Below, piece by piece: positions 51,692 through 59,695 of a DNA stretch of 64,000 nucleotides; the stretch's first letter is position 1; each line of letters opens with the position of its first letter. The translations under genes were made by a program, and so were the position numbers. The stretch is taken from NCBI GenBank assembly GCA_949294085.1, contig CASFFX010000006.1, positions 104,256 to 168,255 of the forward strand, written 5' to 3'. Origin of the DNA: an uncultured bacterium (GTDB taxonomy: Bacteria; Elusimicrobiota; Elusimicrobia; Elusimicrobiales; Elusimicrobiaceae). The notes beneath the pieces are model-generated. The model searched no databases, had not been told where the DNA came from, and saw only the letters and a list, made by a program, of their open reading frames with translations.

Positions 51692-52695
51692 TTTTTATCC
51701 AAAAAAGCCAAAAATTCAATTAAATCTTTTTCGTCAATAATGCCCACCACTTTGCCCGTTTTGTCCAGCACGGGCAGGTTGTCCACGTGGGTTGCGTGAA
51801 TCATTTTGGCGGCTTCAATGGCGGGAAGCGTATCCAAAATATGGTGCGGATTGCGGGTCATCACTTCGGTAATGTTTTTATGCAGCACATCCGTTCCTTT
51901 TTGCAGGATACGGCGCAAATCGCCGTCCGTAAAATAGCCCAGCAGGTGGCCTTTTTTGTCCACCACGCTCGTGGCGCCGGCGGCCCCCGTTTGGGTCATT
52001 ACAAACAGGGCGTCCTGCACGCTGGCGCTTTCGCGCACGGTGGGGTTGTTTTTGCCTTTGCGCATGAGGTCTTTTACTCGCTGCGTCAGCAATTTGCCCA
52101 GCGATCCGCCCGGGTGAAAAACGGCGAAATCGCGCTTTTCAAAATGTTTAATCTTCATCAGGCAAATGGCCAATGCGTCGCCCACGGCCAGCGTGGCCGT
52201 GGTGGAGGCGGTAGGCGCCAAATTGTAGGGGCAGGCTTCGCGTTCAATGTAGATGGTGATGTGAATATCGGACATCAAGGCCAGCTTGGAGTGCGCGTGC
52301 CCGGTCATGGAAATTACGGTCAATTTGCGGCGTTCCAGCGAGGGGAGAATTTTGTTGATTTCTTCGGTTTGGCCCGAAAACGAAATGGCCAAAATGACGT
52401 CGCCGGGGGTAATCATGCCCAAGTCGCCGTGGAGGGCTTCCACCGGGTGCACAAAAAAGGAAGGCGTGCCCGTGGAGGCCAGCGTGGCCGAAATTTTGCG
52501 GCCGATAATGCCGCTTTTGCCAATGCCCAGCACAACCACGCGCCCCTTGGTTTTGGCCATTACGTCCACCGCTTTTAAGAAATTTTCGTCAATGCTCTTT
52601 TTGCTCAGTTCCAGCGCTTGGTGTTCCACTTCCATCACGCGGCGCGCGATTTGTTTGATGGCCGCGGGGGAATAAGTTGTTGTCGTTTTCGTCAT
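51688..52695 (-). CDS. kdsD: D-arabinose 5-phosphate isomerase (KpsF/GutQ/KdsD)
   Basis: 335 residues. Makes arabinose 5-phosphate from ribulose 5-phosphate, the first Kdo step. N-terminal SIS domain (VVVLGIGKSGIIGRKISATLASTGTPSFFVHP, later FSGQTEE) and two CBS domains from about residue 210. Part of the Kdo/Lpt operon. No kdsC phosphatase gene is present next to it, unlike in proteobacteria. Confidence 0.94.
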   Translation of the reverse strand: MTKTTTTYSPAAIKQIARRVMEVEHQALELSKKSIDENFLKAVDVMAKTKGRVVVLGIGKSGIIGRKISATLASTGTPSFFVHPVEALHGDLGMITPGDVILAISFSGQTEEINKILPSLERRKLTVISMTGHAHSKLALMSDIHITIYIEREACPYNLAPTASTTATLAVGDALAICLMKIKHFEKRDFAVFHPGGSLGKLLTQRVKDLMRKGKNNPTVRESASVQDALFVMTQTGAAGATSVVDKKGHLLGYFTDGDLRRILQKGTDVLHKNITEVMTRNPHHILDTLPAIEAAKMIHATHVDNLPVLDKTGKVVGIIDEKDLIEFLAFLDKK

Positions 52696-52698
52696 AAA

Positions 52699-52875
52699 TT
52701 ACCTGTTCAGCCACGGCGTCGCTTCGGGGGCGGGGTGGCGCTTTTGGTACGGGGCGGGCAATTTGTCCGTCACGAAAGCCAATACAAAATAAGCCGCCGT
52801 GCAAACCGCCAGCAGCACCGCCACTATTCTGACGTGCCACCCAAGGGTCGGTTTCCAGACGGGGGGTTGGGTCAT
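52699..52875 (-). CDS. Small membrane protein between kdsA and kdsD
   Basis: 58 residues beginning MTQPPVWKPTLGWHVRIVAV, with one membrane helix at about 15-36 and a Pro-rich tail (PAPYQKRHPAPEATPWLNR). Its ATG overlaps the kdsA stop in ATGA and it ends three bases before kdsD, so the placement is operon-tight, which is the main reason to call it real. Function unknown; a membrane tether for Kdo enzymes is conceivable. Confidence 0.7.
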   Translation of the reverse strand: MTQPPVWKPTLGWHVRIVAVLLAVCTAAYFVLAFVTDKLPAPYQKRHPAPEATPWLNR

Positions 52876-53702
52876 GCCTTAAACTTTTTGACCACCTGGT
52901 CAATGGCGCACAATTCCCGCGCCATTTTGGCGGTCATGGTCAAATCCAGCGAGTTGGGCCCGTCCGACAAGGCGTGGTCCGGGTCCGGGTGGGCTTCAAA
53001 AAATACGCCCGCAATGCCCAGCGCCGTGGCCGCTTTGGCCAATACGGGCGCCAGCTGGCGGTTGCCGCCGGTGGCGGTGCCCAGGGCACCGGGTTTTTGC
53101 ACGGAGTGGGTGGCGTCAAAAATTACGGGATAGCCAAACTGTTTCATAATTTCCAGCGAGCGCATATCCACCACCAGGTCGCCATAGCCGAAGCAGGCGC
53201 CGCGTTCCGTGAGTAAAATGTTGTGGTTGCCGCGCGATTCTATTTTTTTAATCACTTGTTCCATCGCGCCGGGGGCCAAAAATTGGCCTTTTTTGACGTT
53301 GACGGCCCGCCCCGTATCGGCACAGGCGAGCACCAGGTCCGTCTGGCGGCACAGGAAGGCGGGAATTTGCAAAATATCGGCCACCTGGGCTACTTCTTCG
53401 GCCTGCCACGGTTCGTGCACGTCCACCACCAGCGGCAGCCCGGTAACGGCTTTGGCCCGGGTGAGAATTTCCAGCCCTTTGGCCAGCCCGGGCCCGCGGT
53501 AAGCCTCCACCGAGGTCCGGTTGGCTTTGTCAAACGACGCTTTTAGAATAAAAGGGTGTTTGGTTTTGCCCAAAATGGTTTTCAGTTTTTTGGCGGTGTC
53601 TATGTAGTGTTTTTCGCTTTCAATCACACACGTGCCCGCCATAAACGCCAACGGAAGTTTATTTGAAATCTTATAATTGCCTATTTTGATGATTTTCTGC
53701 AT
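52872..53702 (-). CDS. kdsA: 3-deoxy-8-phosphooctulonate synthase
   Basis: 276 residues from the ATG at 53702. Joins phosphoenolpyruvate and arabinose 5-phosphate to Kdo 8-phosphate. Family marks: LAFMAGTCVIESEKHYID, FKASFDKANRTS-type block (ILKASFDKANRTSVEAYRGPG), DVHEPWQ, ERGACFGYGDLVVDMR, FDATHSVQKPG and FFEAHPDPDHALSDGPNSL. The Cys in MAGTCVIE suggests the metal-dependent class. The frame extends upstream by 49 codons but that part has no homology; Met48 (53708) is a minor alternative. First gene of the operon. Confidence 0.94.
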   Translation of the reverse strand: MQKIIKIGNYKISNKLPLAFMAGTCVIESEKHYIDTAKKLKTILGKTKHPFILKASFDKANRTSVEAYRGPGLAKGLEILTRAKAVTGLPLVVDVHEPWQAEEVAQVADILQIPAFLCRQTDLVLACADTGRAVNVKKGQFLAPGAMEQVIKKIESRGNHNILLTERGACFGYGDLVVDMRSLEIMKQFGYPVIFDATHSVQKPGALGTATGGNRQLAPVLAKAATALGIAGVFFEAHPDPDHALSDGPNSLDLTMTAKMARELCAIDQVVKKFKA

Positions 53703-53765
53703 ATACATATCATAGCAAATTTTCGTCCGTTTTCTATATACGAACCGCCCCCGGCCAAACGGCCC

Positions 53766-53796
53766 GAAAAAACCCCGCTTGCGCGCAAGCGGGGTC
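53766..53796 (-). terminator. Terminator of the FKBP gene
   Basis: ACCCCGCTTGC with GCAAGCGGGGT, an 11 bp stem with loop GC, ending on the minus strand in six T. It lies upstream of kdsA and downstream of the FKBP stop. Confidence 0.9.
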
Positions 53797-53820
53797 AAAA
53801 CGAACGAACGGACCAGCCCG

Positions 53821-54237
53821 TTAGTTGATTTCTTTGATTTCCACGTCAAAGGTTAGTTCTTTGCCGGCCAGCGGGTGGTTGAAATCCAGCACCACTTCTT
53901 TGTCGGTAATTTCTTTTACCACCGCGCGGAAGGTGTGCCCCGCATTGCTGGCGCCCACCATATCGCCCACTTTGAGGTTTTCGGCCCCGCCGATGGCTTC
54001 TTTGGGCACGCGGCGGATGGCTTCCGGCAGCACTTTGCCGTAGCCTTTTTCGGGCGATACTTTGACCGTCTTTTTGTCGCCCACGTTCATGCCGGTCAGT
54101 TCTTCTTCCAGCCCGGGGATAATGTGCCCCGCGCCGTGCACGTATTCCAGCGGGCCGCGGCCAGCGGAAGTGTCGGCCTTTTTGCCGTCCACCGTGAGGG
54201 TGTAGTCAAATTTGACTTTGGAACCTTCTTTAATCAT
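53821..54237 (-). CDS. FKBP-type peptidyl-prolyl isomerase (SlyD-like)
   Basis: 138 residues. FKBP fold with the inserted IF domain of the SlyD/FkpB group: VKFDYTLTVDGKKADTS, PLEYVHGAGHIIPGLEEELTGM, VSPEKGYG, then VVLDFNHPLAGKELTFDVEI, the hallmark C-terminal strand. No His-rich metal tail and no signal peptide, so cytoplasmic. RBS AAAGGAG. Monocistronic. Confidence 0.93.
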   Translation of the reverse strand: MIKEGSKVKFDYTLTVDGKKADTSAGRGPLEYVHGAGHIIPGLEEELTGMNVGDKKTVKVSPEKGYGKVLPEAIRRVPKEAIGGAENLKVGDMVGASNAGHTFRAVVKEITDKEVVLDFNHPLAGKELTFDVEIKEIN

Positions 54238-54368
54238 TTTTTTCTCCTTTTGCCGCAGGCTTGCTGGGCGAGTGTTTGTTTTTGGCTATATTGTAACAGT
54301 TTTTTGCAAGGCACGCTAACCAGCGGGCCCGGCCGCCCGTACGAAAACGGCGGCGCTTCAACGGGCGG

Positions 54369-55472
54369 TTATTCGTTGCCGAAAATGGTGTTTAACTGCC
54401 GGTTGACCCGGTAGAACGTGGCACACTTGGGCATGTCTTTCAAGCGTTTGGCGCCGATGTACGTCATGCAGCTGCGGATTCCGCCCAAAATGGCCAACAA
54501 GGTGTGTTCAATCGGCCCGCGGAACGGAATTTCCACCACTTTTCCCTCGCTGGCGCGGTATTTTTTCATACCGCCGTAGTGCTTGTCCTGCGCGTATTCG
54601 GAGCTCATGCCGTAAAATTTTTTGTATTGTTTTTCTTCAATGCGCAGCGCGCAGGTTTTGTCGTCAATCATCTGCACTTCGCCCGTTTGAAAGGCTTTGG
54701 TGCACATGTCGCCGCCGCTTTCCGCGTGGCCGGCCAGCATGCCGCCCAACATCACGAAATCCGCTCCCGCGCAGAGGCTTTTGCAAATGTCGCCGGGCAC
54801 CGTGCAGCCGCCGTCGGCACAAATCATACCGCCTACGCCGTGTGCGGCGTCGGCGCATTCAATAACCGTAGAAAACTGCGGCCGGCCCACCCCGGTCAGT
54901 TTGCGCGTCGTGCAGACCGAGCCCGGGCCAATCCCCACTTTGACAATGTCGGCCCCGTTGAGGATTAAATCTTCGCACATGTCGCCGGTAACCACGTTGC
55001 CGGCCATAATCAACGCCTGCGGCCAGGCTTTGCGCACCTTGCGGATGTAGTTGATTAAATAGGGCGAGTAGCCGTTGGCCACGTCCACGCAGATGTTGGC
55101 AATTAGGCCGGACGCCATTACCTGGCTGAGTTTTTCAAAATCGGCATCGGACACGCCGGAGCTGACAAACAACAGGTCGTTGCTGCCGAAGGCGCGGGCG
55201 TTTTCCTGCAAGAAGGCCAATAATTCCTGCGCGCTGTAATGTTTGTGCAGGGCGCTCATCAAATGCTGTTTTTGCATTTCGCGGGCAATTTCAAACGTGC
55301 CGGTGGTGGCCATATTGGCGGCCACGATGCCGGTGGCGTTTAACTTGCGCGGGCACCACTTAAAGGCGTATTCCCGTTCCACCACCACTTCCGAGCGGGA
55401 AGCCAGCGTGGAGCGTTTGGGGCGGAGCAGTACGTCGCAGTAGTCCAACTGAATATCGTCGTAAATTCTCAT
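54369..55472 (-). CDS. guaC: GMP reductase
   Basis: 367 residues. NADPH-dependent conversion of GMP to IMP. IMPDH/GMPR barrel with catalytic Cys in GIGPGSVCTTRKLTGVG, the substrate loop GGCTVPGDICKSLCAGADFVMLGGMLAGH, and the start YDDIQLDYCDVLLRPKRSTL, typical of GMP reductase rather than IMP dehydrogenase; no CBS domains. RBS AAGGAG. The 130 bases before the FKBP gene contain no gene. Confidence 0.92.
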   Translation of the reverse strand: MRIYDDIQLDYCDVLLRPKRSTLASRSEVVVEREYAFKWCPRKLNATGIVAANMATTGTFEIAREMQKQHLMSALHKHYSAQELLAFLQENARAFGSNDLLFVSSGVSDADFEKLSQVMASGLIANICVDVANGYSPYLINYIRKVRKAWPQALIMAGNVVTGDMCEDLILNGADIVKVGIGPGSVCTTRKLTGVGRPQFSTVIECADAAHGVGGMICADGGCTVPGDICKSLCAGADFVMLGGMLAGHAESGGDMCTKAFQTGEVQMIDDKTCALRIEEKQYKKFYGMSSEYAQDKHYGGMKKYRASEGKVVEIPFRGPIEHTLLAILGGIRSCMTYIGAKRLKDMPKCATFYRVNRQLNTIFGNE

Positions 55473-55640
55473 AAATTTCTCCTTCTTGCGGGCCGCTTAA
55501 CGGGGCCCAAACCGTCTTATATCATACAAAATTTGCCGCGGCGTTTGGCGGCGGCGTATTTGGCAGAAGCCCAAAATTTTAGTTATAATGAGTATTGCAA
55601 TTTGCAACCAAAAAGCTATACTTTTGATAATGGAGATTTT

Positions 55641-56114
55641 ATGAAGAAAGGGTTTACCATGATTGAATTGCTGGCGGTGGTGCTGATTTTGGCCGTGTTG
55701 ACCGCCATTGCCCTGCCGCAGTACCGCCGCAGCTTGGAACGCACCCGTGTGGCCGAAGCGCTGCAGTTGCTTCCGGCCATTTATGACGCGCGCGAACGGC
55801 TGGTAACCGAAAACGACTGGACGTGGTACGGCGGAAGCACGCCGGCGGTGTCTTTTGCCAAGCTGGATATTGACATGAAAGGCCGTCAGTCCAGCGGAGT
55901 CATGTTGGATACCGGCAATTTCCTGTATCAATTGGTGGAGCGCTGTGCGGGCCGCACATGCGTAGTGGACGAACCTTGGGTGTCCGGCACCCTGCAAAAA
56001 GGGACCTATAAAGGAACTACCATTTATTACAAAGGCGGCGCCTTTTTGTGCTGCCCCAATGCGGCTCCCAGCGATTCGTGCAGCCGGTTAAATTTGACGC
56101 AAGGAGAGTGCTAG
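55641..56114 (+). CDS. Type IV pilin-like protein 4
   Basis: 157 residues. Leader MKKG, then FTMIELLAVVLILAVLTAIALPQYRRSLE; Glu at mature position 5 is present. RBS TGGAG. Four Cys in the C-terminal domain (RCAGRTC, LCCPN) plus SC and a terminal Cys. First of three tandem pilins; 6 bases before the next start. Confidence 0.92.
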   Translation: MKKGFTMIELLAVVLILAVLTAIALPQYRRSLERTRVAEALQLLPAIYDARERLVTENDWTWYGGSTPAVSFAKLDIDMKGRQSSGVMLDTGNFLYQLVERCAGRTCVVDEPWVSGTLQKGTYKGTTIYYKGGAFLCCPNAAPSDSCSRLNLTQGEC

Positions 56115-56120
56115 CCTCGT

Positions 56121-56624
56121 ATGAAGAACGGTTTTACGTTGATAGAATTGCTGGCGGTGGTGCTGATTGTGGCCATTTTGTCTGGCATTGCCCTGCCGCA
56201 GTACCGCAAAGTGGTGGAAAAAGCCCACGTAACGGAAGCGCAGTCCATACTGCGTACGATTTACGACTCCAGCGAACGGCTGGCGGGTGAGTTCGGGTAT
56301 AAATCCTACGCCGATATGGCGCACTACAAAGGAGAGCCCAATTATTCCTTTGCCCGTATGGATATGTTTGACGTGGAAAATTTGCCTGCCGGCTGTCAGC
56401 TGGACCGGTATAACCTGTTGACGTGCGAAAATTTTTCCTATAAACCGTTGGTCTATGCCGGCGGAAAGTATTATGTGGCGGCCAAAAAACTGAAAAACCC
56501 CTACCAAAACACCCTGATTGTTTTTAGCCGCAGCGACCAGCAGCTCTACTGCCAAAACCCGGCGGGCGATACGGACGCCTGCGATGTGTTTGGCATGGAC
56601 ACCGTAAGCGGAGTGGCTTTTTAA
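56121..56624 (+). CDS. Type IV pilin-like protein 5
   Basis: 167 residues. Leader MKNG, then FTLIELLAVVLIVAILSGIALPQYRKVVEKAHVTEAQ. Globular domain with QNPAGDTDACD and CQLDRYNLLTC as possible disulfide partners. Same N-terminal DNA wording as pilin 4 (ATTGCTGGCGGTGGTGCTGATT is shared in part), showing recent common origin. Ten bases before pilin 6. Confidence 0.92.
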   Translation: MKNGFTLIELLAVVLIVAILSGIALPQYRKVVEKAHVTEAQSILRTIYDSSERLAGEFGYKSYADMAHYKGEPNYSFARMDMFDVENLPAGCQLDRYNLLTCENFSYKPLVYAGGKYYVAAKKLKNPYQNTLIVFSRSDQQLYCQNPAGDTDACDVFGMDTVSGVAF

Positions 56625-56633
56625 GGAGAGATT

Positions 56634-57167
56634 ATGAACAAAGGTTTTACGCTGGTGGAAATTTTGGTGGCGGTGATGATCGTGGGCCTGCTGGTTACGA
56701 TGGCGGTGCCTATGTATGATAAGACTATTGAAAAAGCTCGGTTGGCGGAAGCCAGAACCATGATGAAGAAAATTTTGGAAGCCAAACTGCGCACGATGGA
56801 CAGCCTGGATTTGGAAACTTATACTTCGGGCGCGTTTGGGTTTGAATTATTGGATATTTCGGTGCCGTGCGTGGACCCCACTACCGGGGCCAAAAAAAGC
56901 CGCTGTACGGGGGAAACCCTTTATACAAAAGATTTTAAGTATTCCTTGCGTCCGGCGGGCACGGTGTCCGGTTCCGCCGCCAATGTGGCCAATGCCGTGT
57001 GTGCCGTACGCCGCAAAGGGGACAATGCCGGCGTGGTGCTGTTGTATTTGGGCGAACTGGAAACCAATTCCACGCGGGACAAAACCCTGTGCAATAACGG
57101 TACTTCCGGCGGCAGCTGCGAGTTGTACGGTATGAGCTCCAGCGGGACGGCCTGGTGCACGCTGTAA
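56634..57167 (+). CDS. Type IV pilin-like protein 6
   Basis: 177 residues. Leader MNKG, then FTLVEILVAVMIVGLLVTMAVPMYDKTIEKARLAEAR. It differs from the other five: VPMY replaces LPQY. Cys pairs at PCVDPTTGAKKSRC and LCNNGTSGGSC give two likely disulfide loops. RBS AAGGAGA. Last gene of the tandem trio, followed by a strong terminator. Confidence 0.92.
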   Translation: MNKGFTLVEILVAVMIVGLLVTMAVPMYDKTIEKARLAEARTMMKKILEAKLRTMDSLDLETYTSGAFGFELLDISVPCVDPTTGAKKSRCTGETLYTKDFKYSLRPAGTVSGSAANVANAVCAVRRKGDNAGVVLLYLGELETNSTRDKTLCNNGTSGGSCELYGMSSSGTAWCTL

Positions 57168-57180
57168 TTTCATTTAGCTG

Positions 57181-57213
57181 AAAAAAAGGACCGCTTTCGG
57201 GCGGTCCTTTTTT
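57181..57213 (+). terminator. Terminator of the pilin trio
   Basis: AAAGGACCGC with GCGGTCCTTT (57185-57194 and 57201-57210), loop TTTCGG, T run. The gap from 57214 to 57310 shows no gene. Confidence 0.93.
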
Positions 57214-57310
57214 GTGCCCAACAGATAGGAAAATGCCAAATTGCAACGCCCGGACCCGCAGCCAAACCGGCCCTGGCGGTTGAGACCTGCAGGATTTCTG
57301 CAAAAGCGGC

Positions 57311-57338
57311 AAAAAAATCCCGCCCGGTGGGGCGGGAA
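57311..57338 (-). terminator. Terminator of the DUF885 gene
   Basis: CCCGCCC (57319-57325) with GGGCGGG (57330-57336), and on the minus strand a run of seven T (57311-57317). Eight bases after the stop. Confidence 0.88.
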
Positions 57339-57345
57339 GGAAAAA

Positions 57346-59214
57346 CTAAAATAAATTTTTGCGTTTGGCTTGTTCGGCTTCTTTTTTATACACGCGGGCC
57401 AGTTCTTTTTCCAGCTGGTCGGGCGGTACATTGCCCACGGAAAGCAGTTTGGCGTGGAAGTCGGCCAAGTTAAATTCTTTCCCGTATTTTTTGGCGTATT
57501 TGGCACGGGCTTTTTCCACCGCGTCCAAGCCGTAAAAATAGCTGGCGGCTTCGCCGGGGCGGGCGGTGATTTCCCGCAGAATTTGGGTCGCTTCTTCCTG
57601 CGAAAATCCGTTTTCCGTTACCAAAAATGCTATCGCGTCCGCATACGAATACTGCTTGGTTTGCAGGCGTACGTCCGCCAGCGCGGCGGCCGCCCGGCGG
57701 AATTGGGCAAAGGACAGGAAGAGGGAGTCCTCCGGCGTGTTGAGGTAGCCGCGTTCCTGGGCCAGGCGTTGGGCGTAGAGGCTCCAGCCGTTAGCCAAAC
57801 TGGCCGACGGATACATCCGCCGAATAGACGACAAATTTTTGCCCGCCACCGTTTGATAGTAGCGCCCGGGGACGAGCTCCCCGCTTAAAAGCAGTTTGCG
57901 CACCGGAAGGTTAAAATCTTTTTTCAGCTGTTCCTGGCGGGCCAGCCGATTGCCGGACGGCAGGCGCAAAAACAAGTCCGTGGACGGGTTGATTTGGTCG
58001 CCAAAGGGAGCCATAAACAAGTATGCGCGCTCGTAGGCGTAGAAAGCGGGCATCGGCTTGACGGAAAAACGCATGGTGCCGGTGGGAAGCGTGCCGTCTT
58101 TGGCAAAGAAATCCGCCAAGGCTTTGGCGTCCTGCATAAATCCGGCCGTTACATCCCCGCTGACGGGAGCGGCATTAACGCGCTGGGCCACCCGGTAAAA
58201 ATCTTGGGCGGCCGGGGGCACAAATTTGCCTTTTTTTACTTTTTTGGCCGCCGTGGGCTGTACGGTGGGCGTTTCGTTTAAGCCGTCCACCACGGTTACC
58301 TCTTCTTCTGCCGTTTCCAGCATAAAGGGCTCCAGCGCCAGGGCCAATTCTTTTTGTGCCGCCAGAAAATTCTTTTTCAGCCGCTTTTCCAATTTGGAAG
58401 GTTTGTCGGTTATTTGGTAGCGGTTTTTTAAGACGCTTTGATAGCGGTCGTCGCCCAGGCGGAAATCCTGCGAATCTTTCTCCTGCGAGAGCGCTTTGAA
58501 TAAATCAAACATTTGTTTAATGGCGCGTTTGGATTTTTGGCTGTCCCGCTTGATTTGTGCAATGGACACCTCGTCCTCTACGCCTTGGAGCAAAAAGTCG
58601 GTAATTTCGTCAAAGGACAAATACGCATAATAGGCCCGTTCCATCGCCAGCTGCGACAGATACGCCGGCGGCTGGACGAGGTTTTTTTGCGCTTGTTGGG
58701 CCAATGCGGGCAGGCTGTTGATGCGGGCATGAAGCGCCTGGCGCTGTTCCACGGCGGAAGAAGCCGGTTTGAGCAAGACGTCGTAGAGCGCATCAAACGC
58801 GTGGGTGTAATACAGGGGATCGGTTTCAATACGGTTTTGTTCCAGTTCGCTGATGTTTTCATCCAGCGCGTACTGCAGGAGGGCTAAATCCGCCTGTTTG
58901 GCCGGGGAAAGCTGTTTGCCGTCTATGTCCGACACCGTTTGCTGCACCGAGCGCAGCGCGTTGAGGGCTTGTGCGTCGTGCACGGAGGAGCGGTCGTTTA
59001 ACTGGGAATTGGCCGACGTGAACCCCAGCCGGGTGGCCTGTTCGGGAAAGAAAGACAACATCACCGACGCATAGCGGTTGGCGGCGTCGGTAAGGACATT
59101 GTCTTCCAAAAGCGTATCAATTTTTTCAAAGTCAAAAGCGTCTTGGGCTGCCGCGGCCGGCGGGAAACAAAGCCCCAGGCCCAGCAGGCATACGGCAAGT
59201 GGTGTCATCTTCAT
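57346..59214 (-). CDS. Secreted DUF885-family protein with degenerate metal site
   Basis: 622 residues from the ATG at 59214; signal peptide MKMTPLAVCLLGLGLCFPPA, cleavage near AAAQ. The C-terminal half follows the DUF885 (PF05960) plan: a PG.Y..V block, ALYAE-like helix, FRRAAAALADVRL, ITARPGEAASYFYGLDAV and FNLADFHAKLLSVGNVPPDQLEKEL. But where the family has HE..PGH, this protein reads GELVPGR (about residue 445), and EGW is NGW (about 475). Both His are missing, so peptidase activity is unlikely. A K-rich linker lies near residue 320. Confidence 0.82.
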   Translation of the reverse strand: MKMTPLAVCLLGLGLCFPPAAAAQDAFDFEKIDTLLEDNVLTDAANRYASVMLSFFPEQATRLGFTSANSQLNDRSSVHDAQALNALRSVQQTVSDIDGKQLSPAKQADLALLQYALDENISELEQNRIETDPLYYTHAFDALYDVLLKPASSAVEQRQALHARINSLPALAQQAQKNLVQPPAYLSQLAMERAYYAYLSFDEITDFLLQGVEDEVSIAQIKRDSQKSKRAIKQMFDLFKALSQEKDSQDFRLGDDRYQSVLKNRYQITDKPSKLEKRLKKNFLAAQKELALALEPFMLETAEEEVTVVDGLNETPTVQPTAAKKVKKGKFVPPAAQDFYRVAQRVNAAPVSGDVTAGFMQDAKALADFFAKDGTLPTGTMRFSVKPMPAFYAYERAYLFMAPFGDQINPSTDLFLRLPSGNRLARQEQLKKDFNLPVRKLLLSGELVPGRYYQTVAGKNLSSIRRMYPSASLANGWSLYAQRLAQERGYLNTPEDSLFLSFAQFRRAAAALADVRLQTKQYSYADAIAFLVTENGFSQEEATQILREITARPGEAASYFYGLDAVEKARAKYAKKYGKEFNLADFHAKLLSVGNVPPDQLEKELARVYKKEAEQAKRKNLF

Positions 59215-59346
59215 GAAAAATATCCTTGTTGGTTCGTGCGGCGGCAAAAGCGGTTTGCGTACGGCGCGAATCGGAAAAATAGGGCGGCGTTAGCGCGCTA
59301 TTCTTATTTTATTGTTTGCCGGGGCGGATTGTCAAATGCGGAACGT

Positions 59347-59376
59347 TTGCACGAAAAGCAAAAAAATTGTTATAAT
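59347..59376 (+). promoter_or_regulatory. Promoter upstream of the tRNA pair (distal)
   Basis: TTGCAC (59347-59352), 18 base spacer, TATAAT (59371-59376). About 95 bases ahead of tRNA-Lys. 59215-59346 contains no gene. Confidence 0.6.
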
Positions 59377-59424
59377 AACTTATCTTCAAAAACGGGGCTG
59401 TTGCCTCAAACGGTGCGCAAGCCG

Positions 59425-59453
59425 TTTACCCGTTTCTCTGATTTTGCTATAAT
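59425..59453 (+). promoter_or_regulatory. Promoter of the tRNA-Lys/tRNA-Leu/tig unit (proximal)
   Basis: Extended -10 TGCTATAAT ending at 59453, with a poor -35 TTTACC (59425-59430) at 17 bases. The same TGCTATAAT form is seen in the two phage promoters, suggesting the host sigma factor reads all three. Confidence 0.7.
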
Positions 59454-59471
59454 CTAATCGTAAACCCTTTC

Positions 59472-59544
59472 GGGCCATTAGCTCAGTTGGTAGAGCAGAC
59501 GCCTCTTAAGCGTAAGGTCGTGAGTTCGAGCCTCACATGGCCCA
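59472..59544 (+). tRNA. tRNA-Lys (anticodon CUU)
   Basis: Acceptor GGGCCAT/ATGGCCC, D-loop AGCTCAGTTGGTAGAGC, anticodon loop CTCTTAA (CTT), T-loop GTTCGAGCC. Discriminator A at 59544; no encoded CCA. Confidence 0.94.
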
Positions 59545-59573
59545 CTTTGTTTTTCTGACATAAGAATAAGTAA

Positions 59574-59655
59574 GGACGGATGGCGGAATTGGTAGACGCG
59601 TACGCCTTAGGAGCGTATGGAGCAATCCGTGAGGGTTCAAGTCCCTCTCCGTCCA
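59574..59655 (+). tRNA. tRNA-Leu (anticodon UAG)
   Basis: Acceptor GGACGGA/TCCGTCC, long variable arm (TATGGAGCAATCCGT), anticodon loop CTTAGGA (TAG), T-loop GTTCAAGTC. A class II tRNA, 30 bases after tRNA-Lys. Confidence 0.95.
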
Positions 59656-59695
59656 GATTTTCGGCGCTGCCGATAGTAATAGGAGTGAGTTAAGT

